Numbered from the stretch's first letter, positions 6,951-15,636 are shown. The stretch is 41,228 bases of DNA from Gallionellaceae bacterium (GCA_030834965.1 JAUQWW010000053.1:1-41228); one strand, 5' to 3'. Made by a program: numbers and translations. Notes: generated by a model not told the origin, from the sequence alone.

Positions 6951-6993
6951 CTTACGTCCGCTGTTGTTTAAACCGCATTTATTTGGAGGAAAT

Positions 6994-7683
6994 ATGCAAT
7001 ACGAATCTCAAGTTCTGACGCAGCCCAGCTCGCTCGTGCTCGGGCAGAACAAGGTGCTGCGCAACACGTATATGATGCTGGCGCTCACCATGATTCCCAC
7101 GGTCATCGGCGCATTCGTCGGAATGTCGGCCAATTTCTCGTTCATGGCGCAGTATCCGATCATGGCGCCGCTGCTGATGTTCGCGGCAATGATGGGCATG
7201 ATGTTCGCTGTGGCTGCGCTGCGCAACAGCGTATGGGGCATTGTGGCGCTGCTCGGCTTCACCTTCGTTGCGGGCGTGCTGCTCGGGCCAATTCTGCAAG
7301 TAGCGCTGCACCTCAAGAACGGCGCGCAACTGGTGGGCATGGCCGCGGGCGGCACCGGGCTGGTTTTCTTTAGCCTAGCCACACTGGCCACCGTGACCAA
7401 GAAGGATTTCAGCTTCATGGGCAAGTTCCTGTTCATCGGGCTGATCCTGCTGATCGTCGCTTCGCTGGCCAATATCTTCCTGGCGATCCCTGCCCTGTCG
7501 CTGACCATCTCCGCGATGGCCGTGCTGATCTTCTCGGCCTACATCCTGTACGATGTGAGCCGAATCGTCCACGGCGGCGAAACCAACTATGTGATGGCGA
7601 CGCTGGGTCTGTACCTGAACATCTACAACCTGTTTGTCAGCCTGCTGCAGCTGCTGATGGCATTCGCCGGCGAACGCGACTAG
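6994..7683 (+). CDS. Bax inhibitor-1/YccA family membrane protein
   Basis: The start at ATG 6994 follows a strong TTTGGAGGAAAT ribosome site. An in-frame upstream extension to 6880 lacks one. The product has 229 residues with about seven transmembrane segments, beginning near LRNTYMMLALTMIPTVIG. It ends with the hallmark pattern ILYDVSRIVHGGETNYVMATLGLYLNIYNLF of the family, here cited in part: ILYDVSRIV near 180 and LGLYLNIYNLF near 205. Bacterial members (YccA, YbhL) are inner-membrane proteins. YccA modulates the FtsH protease and other members are pH-sensitive calcium leak channels. The gene stands alone, followed by its own terminator. Confidence 0.92.
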   Translation: MQYESQVLTQPSSLVLGQNKVLRNTYMMLALTMIPTVIGAFVGMSANFSFMAQYPIMAPLLMFAAMMGMMFAVAALRNSVWGIVALLGFTFVAGVLLGPILQVALHLKNGAQLVGMAAGGTGLVFFSLATLATVTKKDFSFMGKFLFIGLILLIVASLANIFLAIPALSLTISAMAVLIFSAYILYDVSRIVHGGETNYVMATLGLYLNIYNLFVSLLQLLMAFAGERD

Positions 7684-7704
7684 GCGTCACTGCATCAACA
7701 ACAA

Positions 7705-7731
7705 GGCGGCCGCTCGGCCGCCTTTTATTTT
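7705..7731 (+). terminator. Intrinsic terminator after the BI-1 gene
   Basis: A 7-bp stem GGCGGCC/GGCCGCC with loop GCTC is followed by TTTTATTTTT. It lies 22 bp after the stop codon and is a textbook rho-independent terminator. Confidence 0.9.
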
Positions 7732-7762
7732 TCACCGAACCAATCAGATTTCAGGACGACTT

Positions 7763-8113
7763 ATGGAATTGAGCAGCTTTCTGCAACGCTTGAACGACGC
7801 GCCTGGCAGCGTGAACTTCAACGACACGATGGCAGTGATTGACTCGCTGTATGAATTCACCCCAACCGCATTCACCAATGGCGCGCTGTTCAATGAAGCA
7901 GGCCAGAACAATGGCTCATGCAAGCTGTTTTCGTTTGCGCTGCTGCACGGCCTGGCACCGCAACAAATCCTGAACTGCTTTGGAGCCTACTACCGTGATG
8001 ACGTGCTGAAAAACCCCGAGGGAACGGACCATCAGAACATCCGTAATTTCATGAAGAGCGGGTGGGCGGGCATCAAGTTCACCGGTTCCGCATTGACCCC
8101 GAAAAATCCTTAA
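7763..8113 (+). CDS. HopJ-family protein
   Basis: The 116-residue product carries the family pattern FTPTAFTNG, NEAGQNNGSCK, LHGL, CFGAYYRDDVL and GTDHQNIRNFM over almost its full length. The family is named after a Pseudomonas syringae candidate type III effector, HopJ. It is widespread in free-living proteobacteria and algae that lack secretion machinery, so a housekeeping role is more likely. No signal peptide or membrane segment is seen, so it is probably cytosolic. The conserved Asp/His/Asn residues hint at a binding or catalytic site, but no reaction is established. A ribosome site, AGGACG, lies before the ATG. Confidence 0.88.
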   Translation: MELSSFLQRLNDAPGSVNFNDTMAVIDSLYEFTPTAFTNGALFNEAGQNNGSCKLFSFALLHGLAPQQILNCFGAYYRDDVLKNPEGTDHQNIRNFMKSGWAGIKFTGSALTPKNP

Positions 8114-8130
8114 GGGCACTTCTAAGATTC

Positions 8131-8194
8131 GTCATTCCCGCTCAGGCGGGAATCCAGTTTATTGATTTACTGGGCTCCCGCCTTCGCGGGAGCG
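8131..8194. repeat. Compound palindromic repeat between convergent genes
   Basis: Three nested hairpins are visible: ATTCCCGC/GCGGGAAT (8134-8153), CCAGT/ACTGG (8154-8173) and CTCCCGC/GCGGGAG (8175-8192). The unit resembles the GTCATTCCCGC...GGCGGGAATCCAG repeats scattered through many proteobacterial genomes (REP/BIME-like). It lies between the convergent HopJ-like and rhodanese genes and may help end both transcripts. Confidence 0.7.
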
Positions 8195-8221
8195 ACAAAA
8201 AGTGAATTTGTGGAAATATCC

Positions 8222-8689
8222 TTAAGACTTCGGCTTGTGTTGCTCCGGGCGCAAGCGCGGAGTAAGCAGCTCTTCCGCCGTATCGGTGTCGACTGTTCTG
8301 TGGGAAGCATCCACCAGCGGCTGTTCGAAATCGTTCCAGCCACGCACGCCGGTCTTGAGCGAAGACACGCTGGAGAACCCCATCTGCCGCATCACGTCGG
8401 CGGCCAGTGCAGAACGCTTGCCGGAGCGGCAGATGACGACGATTTCCGACTCGCGCCCTGCTGCGAGCTCGGGCAGGGTTTCGTCGTAGTCCCATTCGCA
8501 CGATTGCTCCAGCACGCCGCGCGGCACGTTGACCGAACCGGGAATGTGCAACGTGGCAAATTCCCCGGGTTCACGCACGTCGAGCAGAATCACATCGCGT
8601 CCGGCGGCAAGCAGTGCCTGCAAATCCCAGGGCTGAATTTCTTTGACACGGGTAAGCGCGTCGGCGACCAGGTCATCGTAGCGTTTCAT
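8222..8689 (-). CDS. Rhodanese-like sulfurtransferase domain protein
   Basis: The start at ATG 8687-8689 is preceded by GAGGGAA. An upstream extension to 8731 would overlap rlmD. The product has 155 residues and is a single rhodanese domain, with LLDVREPGEF near 35-44 and the active-site loop C87-R-S-G-K-R, where C87 would carry the persulfide. No signal peptide is seen, so it is cytosolic. The physiological sulfur donor and acceptor are unknown. It begins 7 bp after the rlmD stop, so both are likely in one transcript. The C-terminal 25 residues are an unconserved charged tail. Confidence 0.88.
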   Translation of the reverse strand: MKRYDDLVADALTRVKEIQPWDLQALLAAGRDVILLDVREPGEFATLHIPGSVNVPRGVLEQSCEWDYDETLPELAAGRESEIVVICRSGKRSALAADVMRQMGFSSVSSLKTGVRGWNDFEQPLVDASHRTVDTDTAEELLTPRLRPEQHKPKS

Positions 8690-8696
8690 TTTTCCC

Positions 8697-10055
8697 TCAC
8701 GATTTGACGAACAGCGCAATCGACTCCACATGCGAGGTATGCGGGAACATGTTCATCACCCCCGCGGCTTTCAGGGCATAGCCCTGCGCATGCACCAACA
8801 CGCTGGCGTCGCGCGCCAACGTGGATGGGCTGCATGACACATACACGATAAGGTTCGGCGCGGTTTCAGCACTGATAGATTTCATCAATTCAACCGCGCC
8901 ATCTCGCGGCGGATCGACCAGCCATTTATCGAATGAGCCGAGTTGCGCCAGCGCGGCCTCGTTCATCTCGAACAGATTCATCGCTCGGAATTCAGCAACC
9001 CCCTCCCCAACCCTCCCCCGGAGGGAGAGGGAGCCTTTATCGAGGCCGTTGTATGCGGCATTCTGGCCGGCGCGCTTCACGAGTGCGGGACTGCCTTCGA
9101 CACCCAACACCTGCGCGCCGCTGTGCGCGATTGGCAGCGTGAAATTGCCCAGTCCGCAGAAAAAATCGGCGATGCGTTCGCCACGCTGCGGCTCGAGCAG
9201 GCGCATGGCACGGCTTACCATCATGCGATTCATTGCGCTGTTTACCTGGGTAAATTCGGTCGGCGCAAACGGCATGGTGATGCCGTATTCCGGCAAGCTG
9301 TAAGTCAGCGGCGGGGCATCCAGCGGGTAAAACGGCGAAGCGGTTTCCGGCCCCTTGGTCTGCAGCCAGAACTGCACCTGGTGCGTATCGGCGAACTGCC
9401 TGATCGCCGCCTCATCGCCTGGCGAGAGGGGTTGCAGGATACGCAGCACCAGCACATCCACGTGCTCGCCTACCGCCACCTCGATTTGCGGCAACGCATC
9501 ACGAATGGAGAAACTTTCATTTAACTCCCCCAGCAACGGCAGCAGCTTTGCGATTTTCGGCGTCAGGATTTCGCAATGTTCCATGTCCGCCACGTATTTG
9601 CCGTTTTTCTCGCGAAAACCCACCAGCGTCTTGCCCTTCTTCAAAACATGCCGCACCGACAGCCGCGCACGCTGGCGATAGCCCCAGGATTGTCCGTAGA
9701 TCGGCGGCAGGATGGTTTCGGCCTTGACCTTGCCGATGTGCCACAGATTGTCTTCGAGCACGCGCTGCTTGGCCGCCACCTGCGCGCGCGCATCCAGATG
9801 CTGCATGGAACAGCCGCCGCATACGCCGAAATGCGCGCACTTCGGCTGCACGCGCATGAAACTCTGTTTCAGAATCTGGCCGACTTGCGCCTGTTCGTAG
9901 CTCGGCTTTTTGCGGTATGAGGAATAGGTGACGCGCTCACCCGTCAGCGCCCCATCGATGAAAATGACTTTGCCCTCGGCGTGCGCGATGCCACGACCCT
10001 CATGGTCAAGCGATTCAACAACAACGGTGTGGTCTGGTAGCGGATTGGCAGGCAT
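8697..10055 (-). CDS. rlmD: 23S rRNA (uracil-1939-C5)-methyltransferase RlmD
   Basis: The 452-residue protein has an N-terminal TRAM domain (about 8-65), then iron-sulfur cysteines C73, C79 and C82 plus a fourth near 162 (MEHCEIL). A Rossmann methyltransferase domain follows, with [14 protein letters not shown], the VDPPRDGA motif and a catalytic Cys in [12 protein letters not shown]. It methylates U1939 of 23S rRNA using S-adenosylmethionine. An unusual segment at about residues 340-353 ([13 protein letters not shown]) separates YNGLD from [11 protein letters not shown]. Family members normally connect these directly, and the DNA there is a palindromic repeat (see 8999-9035). RlmD versus its paralogue RlmC is chosen on the Fe-S and TRAM pattern. 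Confidence 0.92.
   Translation of the reverse strand: MPANPLPDHTVVVESLDHEGRGIAHAEGKVIFIDGALTGERVTYSSYRKKPSYEQAQVGQILKQSFMRVQPKCAHFGVCGGCSMQHLDARAQVAAKQRVLEDNLWHIGKVKAETILPPIYGQSWGYRQRARLSVRHVLKKGKTLVGFREKNGKYVADMEHCEILTPKIAKLLPLLGELNESFSIRDALPQIEVAVGEHVDVLVLRILQPLSPGDEAAIRQFADTHQVQFWLQTKGPETASPFYPLDAPPLTYSLPEYGITMPFAPTEFTQVNSAMNRMMVSRAMRLLEPQRGERIADFFCGLGNFTLPIAHSGAQVLGVEGSPALVKRAGQNAAYNGLDKGSLSLRGRVGEGVAEFRAMNLFEMNEAALAQLGSFDKWLVDPPRDGAVELMKSISAETAPNLIVYVSCSPSTLARDASVLVHAQGYALKAAGVMNMFPHTSHVESIALFVKS
8999..9035. repeat. Palindromic repeat lying in frame inside rlmD
   Basis: A C-rich arm (CCCTCCCC, then CCCTCC) faces a G-rich arm (GGAGGG, then GAGGGAG), with nested pairing around CCCTCC-ccc-GGAGGG. 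This matches the CCCTCTCCC/GGGAGAGGG type of intergenic repeat seen in many proteobacteria. It encodes about 13 extra residues of RlmD and keeps the frame. Confidence 0.65.
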
Positions 10056-10061
10056 GCGGTT

Positions 10062-10442
10062 CTAGCGATGATTGAGTTTGGTTTCTAGGGTGGAAACAAG
10101 ACGGCCCAGCGGAGTATGTGCAAGCCCCCAGCCCAGCACCACACCCGTGCCATTGGCCAGCATATCGGCGTAATCGAAATAGCGATACCCCGTCATGCGC
10201 TGCAAAATCTCCAGCGCGATGCCCATGCCGAAGAGCAGCACGGCCAGCAGCAGGCGTTGGGCCGGCTGATGATAAATCTGGCAAAACCACAGCATCAGGG
10301 CAGCATACCCAAGTGCATGTTCCAGCTTGTCTGCATACTCGAAATGGATGGGCTCAGGCGGATGAGGCATCAGGGACAGATAAAAAATCGTGGCGACCCA
10401 CAGGCAGCCCAGCACCAGCCAGGCCTGGCGGAATTTGTGCAT
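10062..10442 (-). CDS. VanZ-like membrane protein
   Basis: The start at ATG 10440-10442 leaves 2 bp after the stop of the exonuclease gene upstream. A longer frame to 10532 would overlap that gene. The product has 126 residues and four predicted transmembrane segments (about 8-26, 45-60, 68-86, 98-112). It contains the VanZ-family pattern ADKLEHALGYAALML and the later EILQRMTGYRYFDYADMLANGTG. VanZ itself gives low-level teicoplanin resistance, but most relatives have no known role. It is probably co-transcribed with the exonuclease and with rlmD, which begins 6 bp downstream of its stop. Confidence 0.85.
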   Translation of the reverse strand: MHKFRQAWLVLGCLWVATIFYLSLMPHPPEPIHFEYADKLEHALGYAALMLWFCQIYHQPAQRLLLAVLLFGMGIALEILQRMTGYRYFDYADMLANGTGVVLGWGLAHTPLGRLVSTLETKLNHR

Positions 10443-10444
10443 GG

Positions 10445-11230
10445 CTACGCTTTCGTGACCGGCCAGGCAGCGAGATATTCCGCCCAATGCGGCTCGGCGG
10501 ATTTGCTCAGCGTGCTGCGCACCAGCTCGCATTCTTTCTCATAGCGTGCCAGTGTGAACTGCCCGCGCATCAACTGGAAACGCGCAAATACCAGCCAGGT
10601 ATTCACCACATCGGTTTCGCAGTAATTGCGTATCTCGGCCAGCTTGCCCTGCTGATATGCCTGCCATACCTTGCTGCCGTCCATGCCCAGCTTGCCGGGA
10701 AAGCCGATCAGCTTCGCCAGTTCGTCCAGCGGCGCATTGGCGCGTCCGGTGTAGAGCGCGAGCAAGTCCATCAGGTCGAGGTGGCGCGAGTGATAGCGGC
10801 TGATGTAGTTATTCCACTTGAAGTCTTTGTCATCCTCGCCCATGTCCCAGTAGCGCGGGCACTGAATGCCGTGTATCAGGCCGCGATAATGCAGCACCGG
10901 CAGGTCAAAACCGCCGCCGTTCCAGCTCACCAGTTGCGGCGTGTATTTTTCGATGCCGTCGAAGAAGCGTTTGATGAGGCTGCCTTCATCCTCGTCCAGC
11001 TCGCCCAGCGACCATACGCGAAAACTGTCGCCCTCGCGCAGCACGCACGAGATGGCAGCCACCCGCTGCAAATGATGCGGCAGGAAATCGCTGCCGGTTT
11101 TCTGGCGGCGCATCTGGAAAGCCATTTCGGCCACGTCTGTGTCGCTTACCGCGCTGTCCACTTCGTACAAGGTGCGCAGACCGGCGATATCAGGAATGGT
11201 TTCGATGTCAAAAACAAGCGTAGGGGTCAT
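10445..11230 (-). CDS. Predicted 3'-5' exonuclease, PolB-like exonuclease 2 family
   Basis: ATG 11228-11230 is taken as start, giving 261 residues. The frame runs to 11278 but would then overlap the YdbL-like gene more. The RNase-H-like fold has DEDD-type acidic residues: DIET at the start, SWNGGGFDLPVL in the middle, HLDLMDLLALY, and CETDVVNTW near the C-terminus. This pattern marks the family called DNA_pol_B_exo2 or WlaX-like exonucleases, which stand alone without a polymerase. The substrate is unknown, with DNA repair or RNA trimming both possible. No signal peptide is present. The upstream gene ends 9 bp inside the region just before this start. Confidence 0.85.
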   Translation of the reverse strand: MTPTLVFDIETIPDIAGLRTLYEVDSAVSDTDVAEMAFQMRRQKTGSDFLPHHLQRVAAISCVLREGDSFRVWSLGELDEDEGSLIKRFFDGIEKYTPQLVSWNGGGFDLPVLHYRGLIHGIQCPRYWDMGEDDKDFKWNNYISRYHSRHLDLMDLLALYTGRANAPLDELAKLIGFPGKLGMDGSKVWQAYQQGKLAEIRNYCETDVVNTWLVFARFQLMRGQFTLARYEKECELVRSTLSKSAEPHWAEYLAAWPVTKA

Positions 11231-11238
11231 ATGTAAAT

Positions 11239-11655
11239 TTATTTTTGTTTCCAGCCGCCGCCGGACTGCACCCACCAACCGGCTTGCGCGTGCTGTATCC
11301 AGCGTTGCGCAAAGGTGCTCCTTATCTCAGGCTCCCATTCCGGATGGCCATTGGCGCGCGCAATTTCGGCGTACAAGGCCTTGCGATCCTGATTCTCCGC
11401 AGCGACCAACCCATTTACCGCCTGACGCGCCGAGAGCGGCACAGCACCGGCATCTCGCACAGCAATCAGGCCATCGGCAGTCAGCCCCACCGCCCCGCTC
11501 GCATAAAATGCGGCCAGCTGCGCATGCCGTGCCTGCATGGATTGCTTCAGCGCGACAACGCCGGGCGAGTTCACTTCTATATCCACCTGGGCAAGTGCGG
11601 CAGTGGAAACGCATAGCGCAAGCAACGCAAACCAGAACTTGATCAGGTAGTTCAT
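11239..11655 (-). CDS. ydbL: YdbL-family periplasmic protein (DUF1318)
   Basis: The 138-residue protein has a clear signal peptide (hydrophobic 6-20, cleavage after ALA-Q near 22). The mature part contains VNSPGVVALKQSMQARHAQL, GLTADGLIAVRD, ENQDRKALYAEIA and a C-terminal GWWVQ, all typical of the YdbL/DUF1318 family. Its ATG overlaps the ynbE stop as ATGA. In Escherichia coli YdbL is the periplasmic partner that modulates the YdbH-YnbE intermembrane bridge. The conserved gene trio here supports the same role. Confidence 0.92.
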   Translation of the reverse strand: MNYLIKFWFALLALCVSTAALAQVDIEVNSPGVVALKQSMQARHAQLAAFYASGAVGLTADGLIAVRDAGAVPLSARQAVNGLVAAENQDRKALYAEIARANGHPEWEPEIRSTFAQRWIQHAQAGWWVQSGGGWKQK

Positions 11656-11837
11656 TTTGCATCCTCCTTCTTGGCATCGGGTGCTGCGGGCTTATCAGAC
11701 GGCTCGGTCTGCCACACTTCGTCGATGATCTTGTCTGCCGCTTTTTCTGCAGCCGCAGCGGGAAAATAGATATTGATGGTGACACAGGCGCTCAATGCCA
11801 CACCTGCCAGCGGCAATGCAATCCACATATTTTTCAT
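11652..11837 (-). CDS. ynbE: YnbE-like outer-membrane lipoprotein
   Basis: The 61-residue precursor has a lipoprotein signal with lipobox LSAC, lipidated Cys at position 18, followed by the diagnostic VTINIYFPAAAAEKAAD segment. The tail is Pro/Ala/Lys-rich. In E. coli YnbE multimerises at the outer membrane and joins YdbH by beta-strand pairing to complete a lipid-conducting bridge. It sits between ydbH (9 bp upstream) and ydbL (4-bp overlap). It is short but supported by the motif, the lipobox and the synteny. Confidence 0.92.
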   Translation of the reverse strand: MKNMWIALPLAGVALSACVTINIYFPAAAAEKAADKIIDEVWQTEPSDKPAAPDAKKEDAK

Positions 11838-11846
11838 CGTGCCTCC

Positions 11847-13847
11847 TTATTTGACTACTGCCTGCATGTTGTCCTGCATTACGCGCTTCAGGCGCGTCAG
11901 CAATTCCTGCCAGCCGACCCTGTGATTGTAGCCCAACACGTTGATGGCTGGAATGCCGCCGCCCTTGACGATCGTATAGGGGCTGCTGGCACTGCCTTCC
12001 ACACCGTCCATCGTGCACACATCGTTGCGCAGCACACAACTGAGTCCGATACGGCTATATCCGAAGCTCTCGAAGATGCGCATATAGCTGCGCTGCAATG
12101 CGGCAGCGCCACCCGCACCGCCCAGCGCGGAAATATTCTCCACCGCTTTCTGGCTGATCCGCTTGCGATATTCGCCGGGGCTGCTTGCCAGCCTCGCGTC
12201 GAAGTGCACCGGCTGCCAGTTCACCAGCTCCAGGCCATTCACGCTGAGGTCTATGCGTCCCTGGATGTTGCCGAAAGAAAACGTGCGCGTAAGCAGATCG
12301 AGATCGAGTTCGCGCATGTCCAGGTTGCCGGAAAGGCGCGGCATGCGCCCGAAGGGATCGAACAGCTCGATGCGGTTGGCCACCACCGTGCCGTCGAACA
12401 CGCGGAACAGCAATGCGCCATCCACCTTGAGCATTTTGTCGCGGTAACTCACCTTGGGAATCATGCCCGAGAGCGCGCCATGCATCTCGGGCCAGCGCAG
12501 CGCTGCACTCAGCTTCTGCATGGAAACCGGCGACAATGCAGCGTAAAAATCCCACTGCCACGCCCCTTCCGCGTTGCGCAAATGAAAATCCTGCACCGTG
12601 AGCTTGCCGTCGAAGACAGGCAGGATGATTTCTGCTGCAGAGACATCCTGTCCATGCAGCGCCATTTGCCATGTAGTGGAACCGATCGGTGCGCCCCACA
12701 ATTTTCCCTCGCTGAACGACACATCAGCCTGGGAGGGAGCATCCGCACGCCACGGAATAGCGGCGTTCATCCCGCGCAGCATGAAGCGCTTTTTCCCGTC
12801 CGTCAGCTCGGCATCGTGCAATGCCACCGTCAGCACCTGCGTTGCGCCATTGCGATATTGCCAATCCACATCGCCGCGGCCGGATAGCTCGCTCACCGCC
12901 AGCAGGGTCTCATTCAGGAACGGTCGTGCAAAATCGGCAAACAAACGCTGCAGGCCGAGGTTATTGCCGCGCGCTGTGCCCTCAAGCAACGCACCATTTT
13001 TCAGGTCCCACAGCGCGGCCAGTTCAATCCTGCCGATCTCGGCCAGTTCAGCCTCGGCCTGGCCGAGTTGGAGCCGCCCGCCATCCCACGTGCCGGACGC
13101 CTGCAATGTGTAACCGCCGCGCAGGTACAACGGCTGCCAGAACAGCTCGCCCCCCTGCCAGACGAGTGTGCCGCGCCAATCCCATTGCATGCCTGCCCGC
13201 GTGGCTTCAAGGTGCAGCGTGCCGGCCAATTTTTCGGCGGCATGCAGGCCAGCGGCATCCGCAAACGCCAGATCCGCAAGCTGCAGGTCGGCGTTCACCC
13301 GGCTTACTGTCGAGCCATCGCCCTGCAAACCCAGGGCGCCGTTCAGCACGCCGCCTGCAAACGGCGACCATGCAGGCGGCAACCAGGCGGCCAAGCGTTT
13401 GCCCTGCGCGTTGCGGAGCTGTATATCTGCGCGCCACGGCTGCGCCCGGAAATCAGCAGTGGCCTGCCAGCGCTCATTACCCGCAGCGGAAACCTGCAGC
13501 TCCAGGCGTTGCACGGAAAAACTGTAGGAAAAATCGAATGCCAGATCCGGTGCTGCATCCAGCCTGCCACGGCGGCACATCACACGTGCCGAACTGAGCA
13601 CAAATTCGGCACAGTGCACATGCGTCTTGTGCCAGGTTTTTTCCGCCCACTGCAGCTCGGCAATGTTCAGGTCTGCCGACCCATTCTGCGCCCATTGCAC
13701 CTGTACGCCGCGTGCAGCGAAGCCCGGCGCTGTCACGTCCGCTGCGTTCAAGGTGATCTGCATGGCGCAGAGCGGCGCTGCCAGCAGCCACAGCAGGCAA
13801 GTGCTCAGCACACTGACGGAAAAAGACAGGATTGAATTTCTTGGCAT
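11847..13847 (-). CDS. ydbH: YdbH-like AsmA-family intermembrane lipid transport protein
   Basis: ATG 13845-13847 gives 666 residues. A TTG at 13874 in frame is a less likely start. An N-terminal hydrophobic segment (about 8-28) is a signal anchor. The remainder is a long repetitive beta-rich region of the AsmA/TamB type with alternating hydrophobic strands, and a C-terminal YdbH domain with FGYSRIGLSCVLRNDVCTM. Members form a taco-like groove that moves phospholipid between inner and outer membranes. It heads the ydbH-ynbE-ydbL operon and diverges from the DUF192 gene, with a 108-bp shared promoter region. It is shorter than the E. coli protein (about 880 residues), as in many betaproteobacteria. 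Confidence 0.9.
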   Translation of the reverse strand: MPRNSILSFSVSVLSTCLLWLLAAPLCAMQITLNAADVTAPGFAARGVQVQWAQNGSADLNIAELQWAEKTWHKTHVHCAEFVLSSARVMCRRGRLDAAPDLAFDFSYSFSVQRLELQVSAAGNERWQATADFRAQPWRADIQLRNAQGKRLAAWLPPAWSPFAGGVLNGALGLQGDGSTVSRVNADLQLADLAFADAAGLHAAEKLAGTLHLEATRAGMQWDWRGTLVWQGGELFWQPLYLRGGYTLQASGTWDGGRLQLGQAEAELAEIGRIELAALWDLKNGALLEGTARGNNLGLQRLFADFARPFLNETLLAVSELSGRGDVDWQYRNGATQVLTVALHDAELTDGKKRFMLRGMNAAIPWRADAPSQADVSFSEGKLWGAPIGSTTWQMALHGQDVSAAEIILPVFDGKLTVQDFHLRNAEGAWQWDFYAALSPVSMQKLSAALRWPEMHGALSGMIPKVSYRDKMLKVDGALLFRVFDGTVVANRIELFDPFGRMPRLSGNLDMRELDLDLLTRTFSFGNIQGRIDLSVNGLELVNWQPVHFDARLASSPGEYRKRISQKAVENISALGGAGGAAALQRSYMRIFESFGYSRIGLSCVLRNDVCTMDGVEGSASSPYTIVKGGGIPAINVLGYNHRVGWQELLTRLKRVMQDNMQAVVK

Positions 13848-13955
13848 TTGGCAGCCCGGATATACTTGTCCCAAACCCCATTATGCGGACCGGCTCCATA
13901 CTACCAAACCAAGCCGCACTCCTGATAAACTCCTGATCATTCCGCCGGTGCCGCC

Positions 13956-14387
13956 ATGAGACTTCTTTCCATACTGTTCCTGCTTGCTCAACTTGCACTG
14001 CAACCCGCATGGTGCGCGGATGTTGCGCTGATGATAGGCAACCACCGCATTCATGCGGAAATTGCCAACACCCCGGAAAGCCGCACGAATGGCCTGATGC
14101 AGCGCGATCATCTGTGCGCCGACTGCGGCATGCTGTTCGTCTTCCCCGAGGCAGGCCGGCACAATTTCTGGATGAAAAATACACCACTCCCCCTCTCCAT
14201 CGCCTTCATCTCTGCCAGCGGCAGCATTCTTGAAATCGCCGAGATGAGGCCCTTTACGACGGAAATTCATGGTACGCACGGCGACGTGCTGTATGCGCTG
14301 GAAATGAACAGCAGCTGGTTTGCAAGGAAAGGCGTCAAGCAGGGCGACAGAGTGCACGGGCTCGAGCATACTCCACGGGGGTATTAA
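13956..14387 (+). CDS. DUF192 family secreted protein
   Basis: The 143-residue precursor has a signal peptide (hydrophobic 3-18, likely cleavage after WCA). The mature protein matches DUF192: ANTPESRTNGLMQRDHL, CGMLFVFP, HNFWMKNTPLPLSIAFI, IAEMRPFT and a KGVKQGDRV end. Structures of the family show a small beta barrel of unknown function, sometimes near competence or secretion genes. It starts 108 bp from the divergent ydbH. No terminator is visible before the MCE operon, so read-through is possible. Confidence 0.9.
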   Translation: MRLLSILFLLAQLALQPAWCADVALMIGNHRIHAEIANTPESRTNGLMQRDHLCADCGMLFVFPEAGRHNFWMKNTPLPLSIAFISASGSILEIAEMRPFTTEIHGTHGDVLYALEMNSSWFARKGVKQGDRVHGLEHTPRGY

Positions 14388-14496
14388 GAAGTTTTTCTGC
14401 TGAGCCACGACATTCTGAACCAGGCTGGATGTTAATGGCGTGGCCAGCGCAGCATCCGGGGTGCGACAAATGGTTTGATCTTACTCGGCTGAGAAA

Positions 14497-15636
14497 ATGA
14501 CAACCCAACAAATTGCGCAACTGCTGATCGAAGGAAATCCGGCGTCGCCCACGCCAGCTTTCAGCGTGCGCTGCACGGGTCCATGGACCGTTCAGGGCAT
14601 AGGCCCACTCGAGCAGCAACTGGAAACGCAGATCTGGCCCGCCGCTACCGATCTGATAATCGACGCCTCAGATATTTCTGCGCTGGACACCACAGGCGCA
14701 TGGCTGCTGCACAGGACTGTCCGTGCACTGGAACAACTCGGAAAGAATATCCGGATCGATGGGCTGCGGCCTGAGTTCAGCATATTGCTGAACCTGATTG
14801 CGACGCGCACCGCCCACGCAAAATATCTGCCCCCCCCCAAAGCCGGCGTGCTGGATCGCATTGGACGGCGGGCCTGGAACCGTATGGGATACCTGTTCAA
14901 CATGCTGGCGTTTGCCGGGGAAGCGGCTGTCGTTCTGCTGCGTTCGCTCATGCGGCCACACCGCCTGCGCTGGCGCCCCATCCTCCACAACCTGCAAACT
15001 TCGGGGGTCGAGGCAATGCCAATCACCGGCCTGTTGTCGTTCCTGATGGGTGTGGTGATCGCCTATCAAGGTGCGGATCAGTTGCAGCGCTTCGGCGCGA
15101 ACATTTTCATTGTTGATCTGGTAGGGCTGGCGATGCTGCGCGAACTGTCGCCGTTGTTGACCGCCATCATCATCGCAGGGCGTTCTGGCTCCGCTTATGC
15201 GGCGCAAATCGGCACGATGAAGATCACCGAGGAAATCGATGCGCTGCGCACCGTAGGCGTCGGGCCGCATGAGCTGCTGGTGCTGCCCAAGATGCTGGCG
15301 CTGATCATCGCACTGCCGCTGCTCACGGTGTTTGCCGACGTGGCCGGCATATTCGGTGGCATGGTCATGGCGAGCTCCAGGCTCGATGTCAGTTTCGATG
15401 TCTTCCTCAATCGCCTCGGTGATGCGGTCAGCCTGTCTTCTTTTCTCGTGGGCATTGTCAAGGCGCCGGTATTTGCCGCGATCATTGCGCTGACCGGTTG
15501 TTACCAAGGCTTTCAGGTGAGCGACAGCACCGACAGTGTCGGGCGGCAAACGACTGTGAGCGTGGTGCAATCGATCTTTGTGGTCATTCTGGCCGATGCG
15601 TTGTTTTCCATTGTGTTCAACTGGCTCAATCTGTGA
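14497..15636 (+). CDS. MCE transporter permease with fused STAS domain (MlaE-like)
   Basis: The 379-residue protein begins with a STAS-like domain (about 20-105, with LIIDASDISALDTTGAWLLHR). It continues with an MlaE permease of five to six membrane helices, including MPITGLLSFLMGVVIAYQGADQ, ELSPLLTAIIIAGRSGSAY and TMKITEEIDALRTVGV. In Mla-type systems the permease binds the ATPase through its cytosolic EIDAL helix and moves phospholipid across the inner membrane. The fused STAS domain replaces the separate MlaB. It is the first gene of a four-gene operon and overlaps or abuts the ATPase gene. Confidence 0.93.
   Translation: MTTQQIAQLLIEGNPASPTPAFSVRCTGPWTVQGIGPLEQQLETQIWPAATDLIIDASDISALDTTGAWLLHRTVRALEQLGKNIRIDGLRPEFSILLNLIATRTAHAKYLPPPKAGVLDRIGRRAWNRMGYLFNMLAFAGEAAVVLLRSLMRPHRLRWRPILHNLQTSGVEAMPITGLLSFLMGVVIAYQGADQLQRFGANIFIVDLVGLAMLRELSPLLTAIIIAGRSGSAYAAQIGTMKITEEIDALRTVGVGPHELLVLPKMLALIIALPLLTVFADVAGIFGGMVMASSRLDVSFDVFLNRLGDAVSLSSFLVGIVKAPVFAAIIALTGCYQGFQVSDSTDSVGRQTTVSVVQSIFVVILADALFSIVFNWLNL

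Noticed and set aside
10118-11236. 372-residue plus-strand open frame
   Set aside because: It lies opposite the VanZ-like and exonuclease genes, has no ribosome site and no domain, and its sequence is low-complexity.
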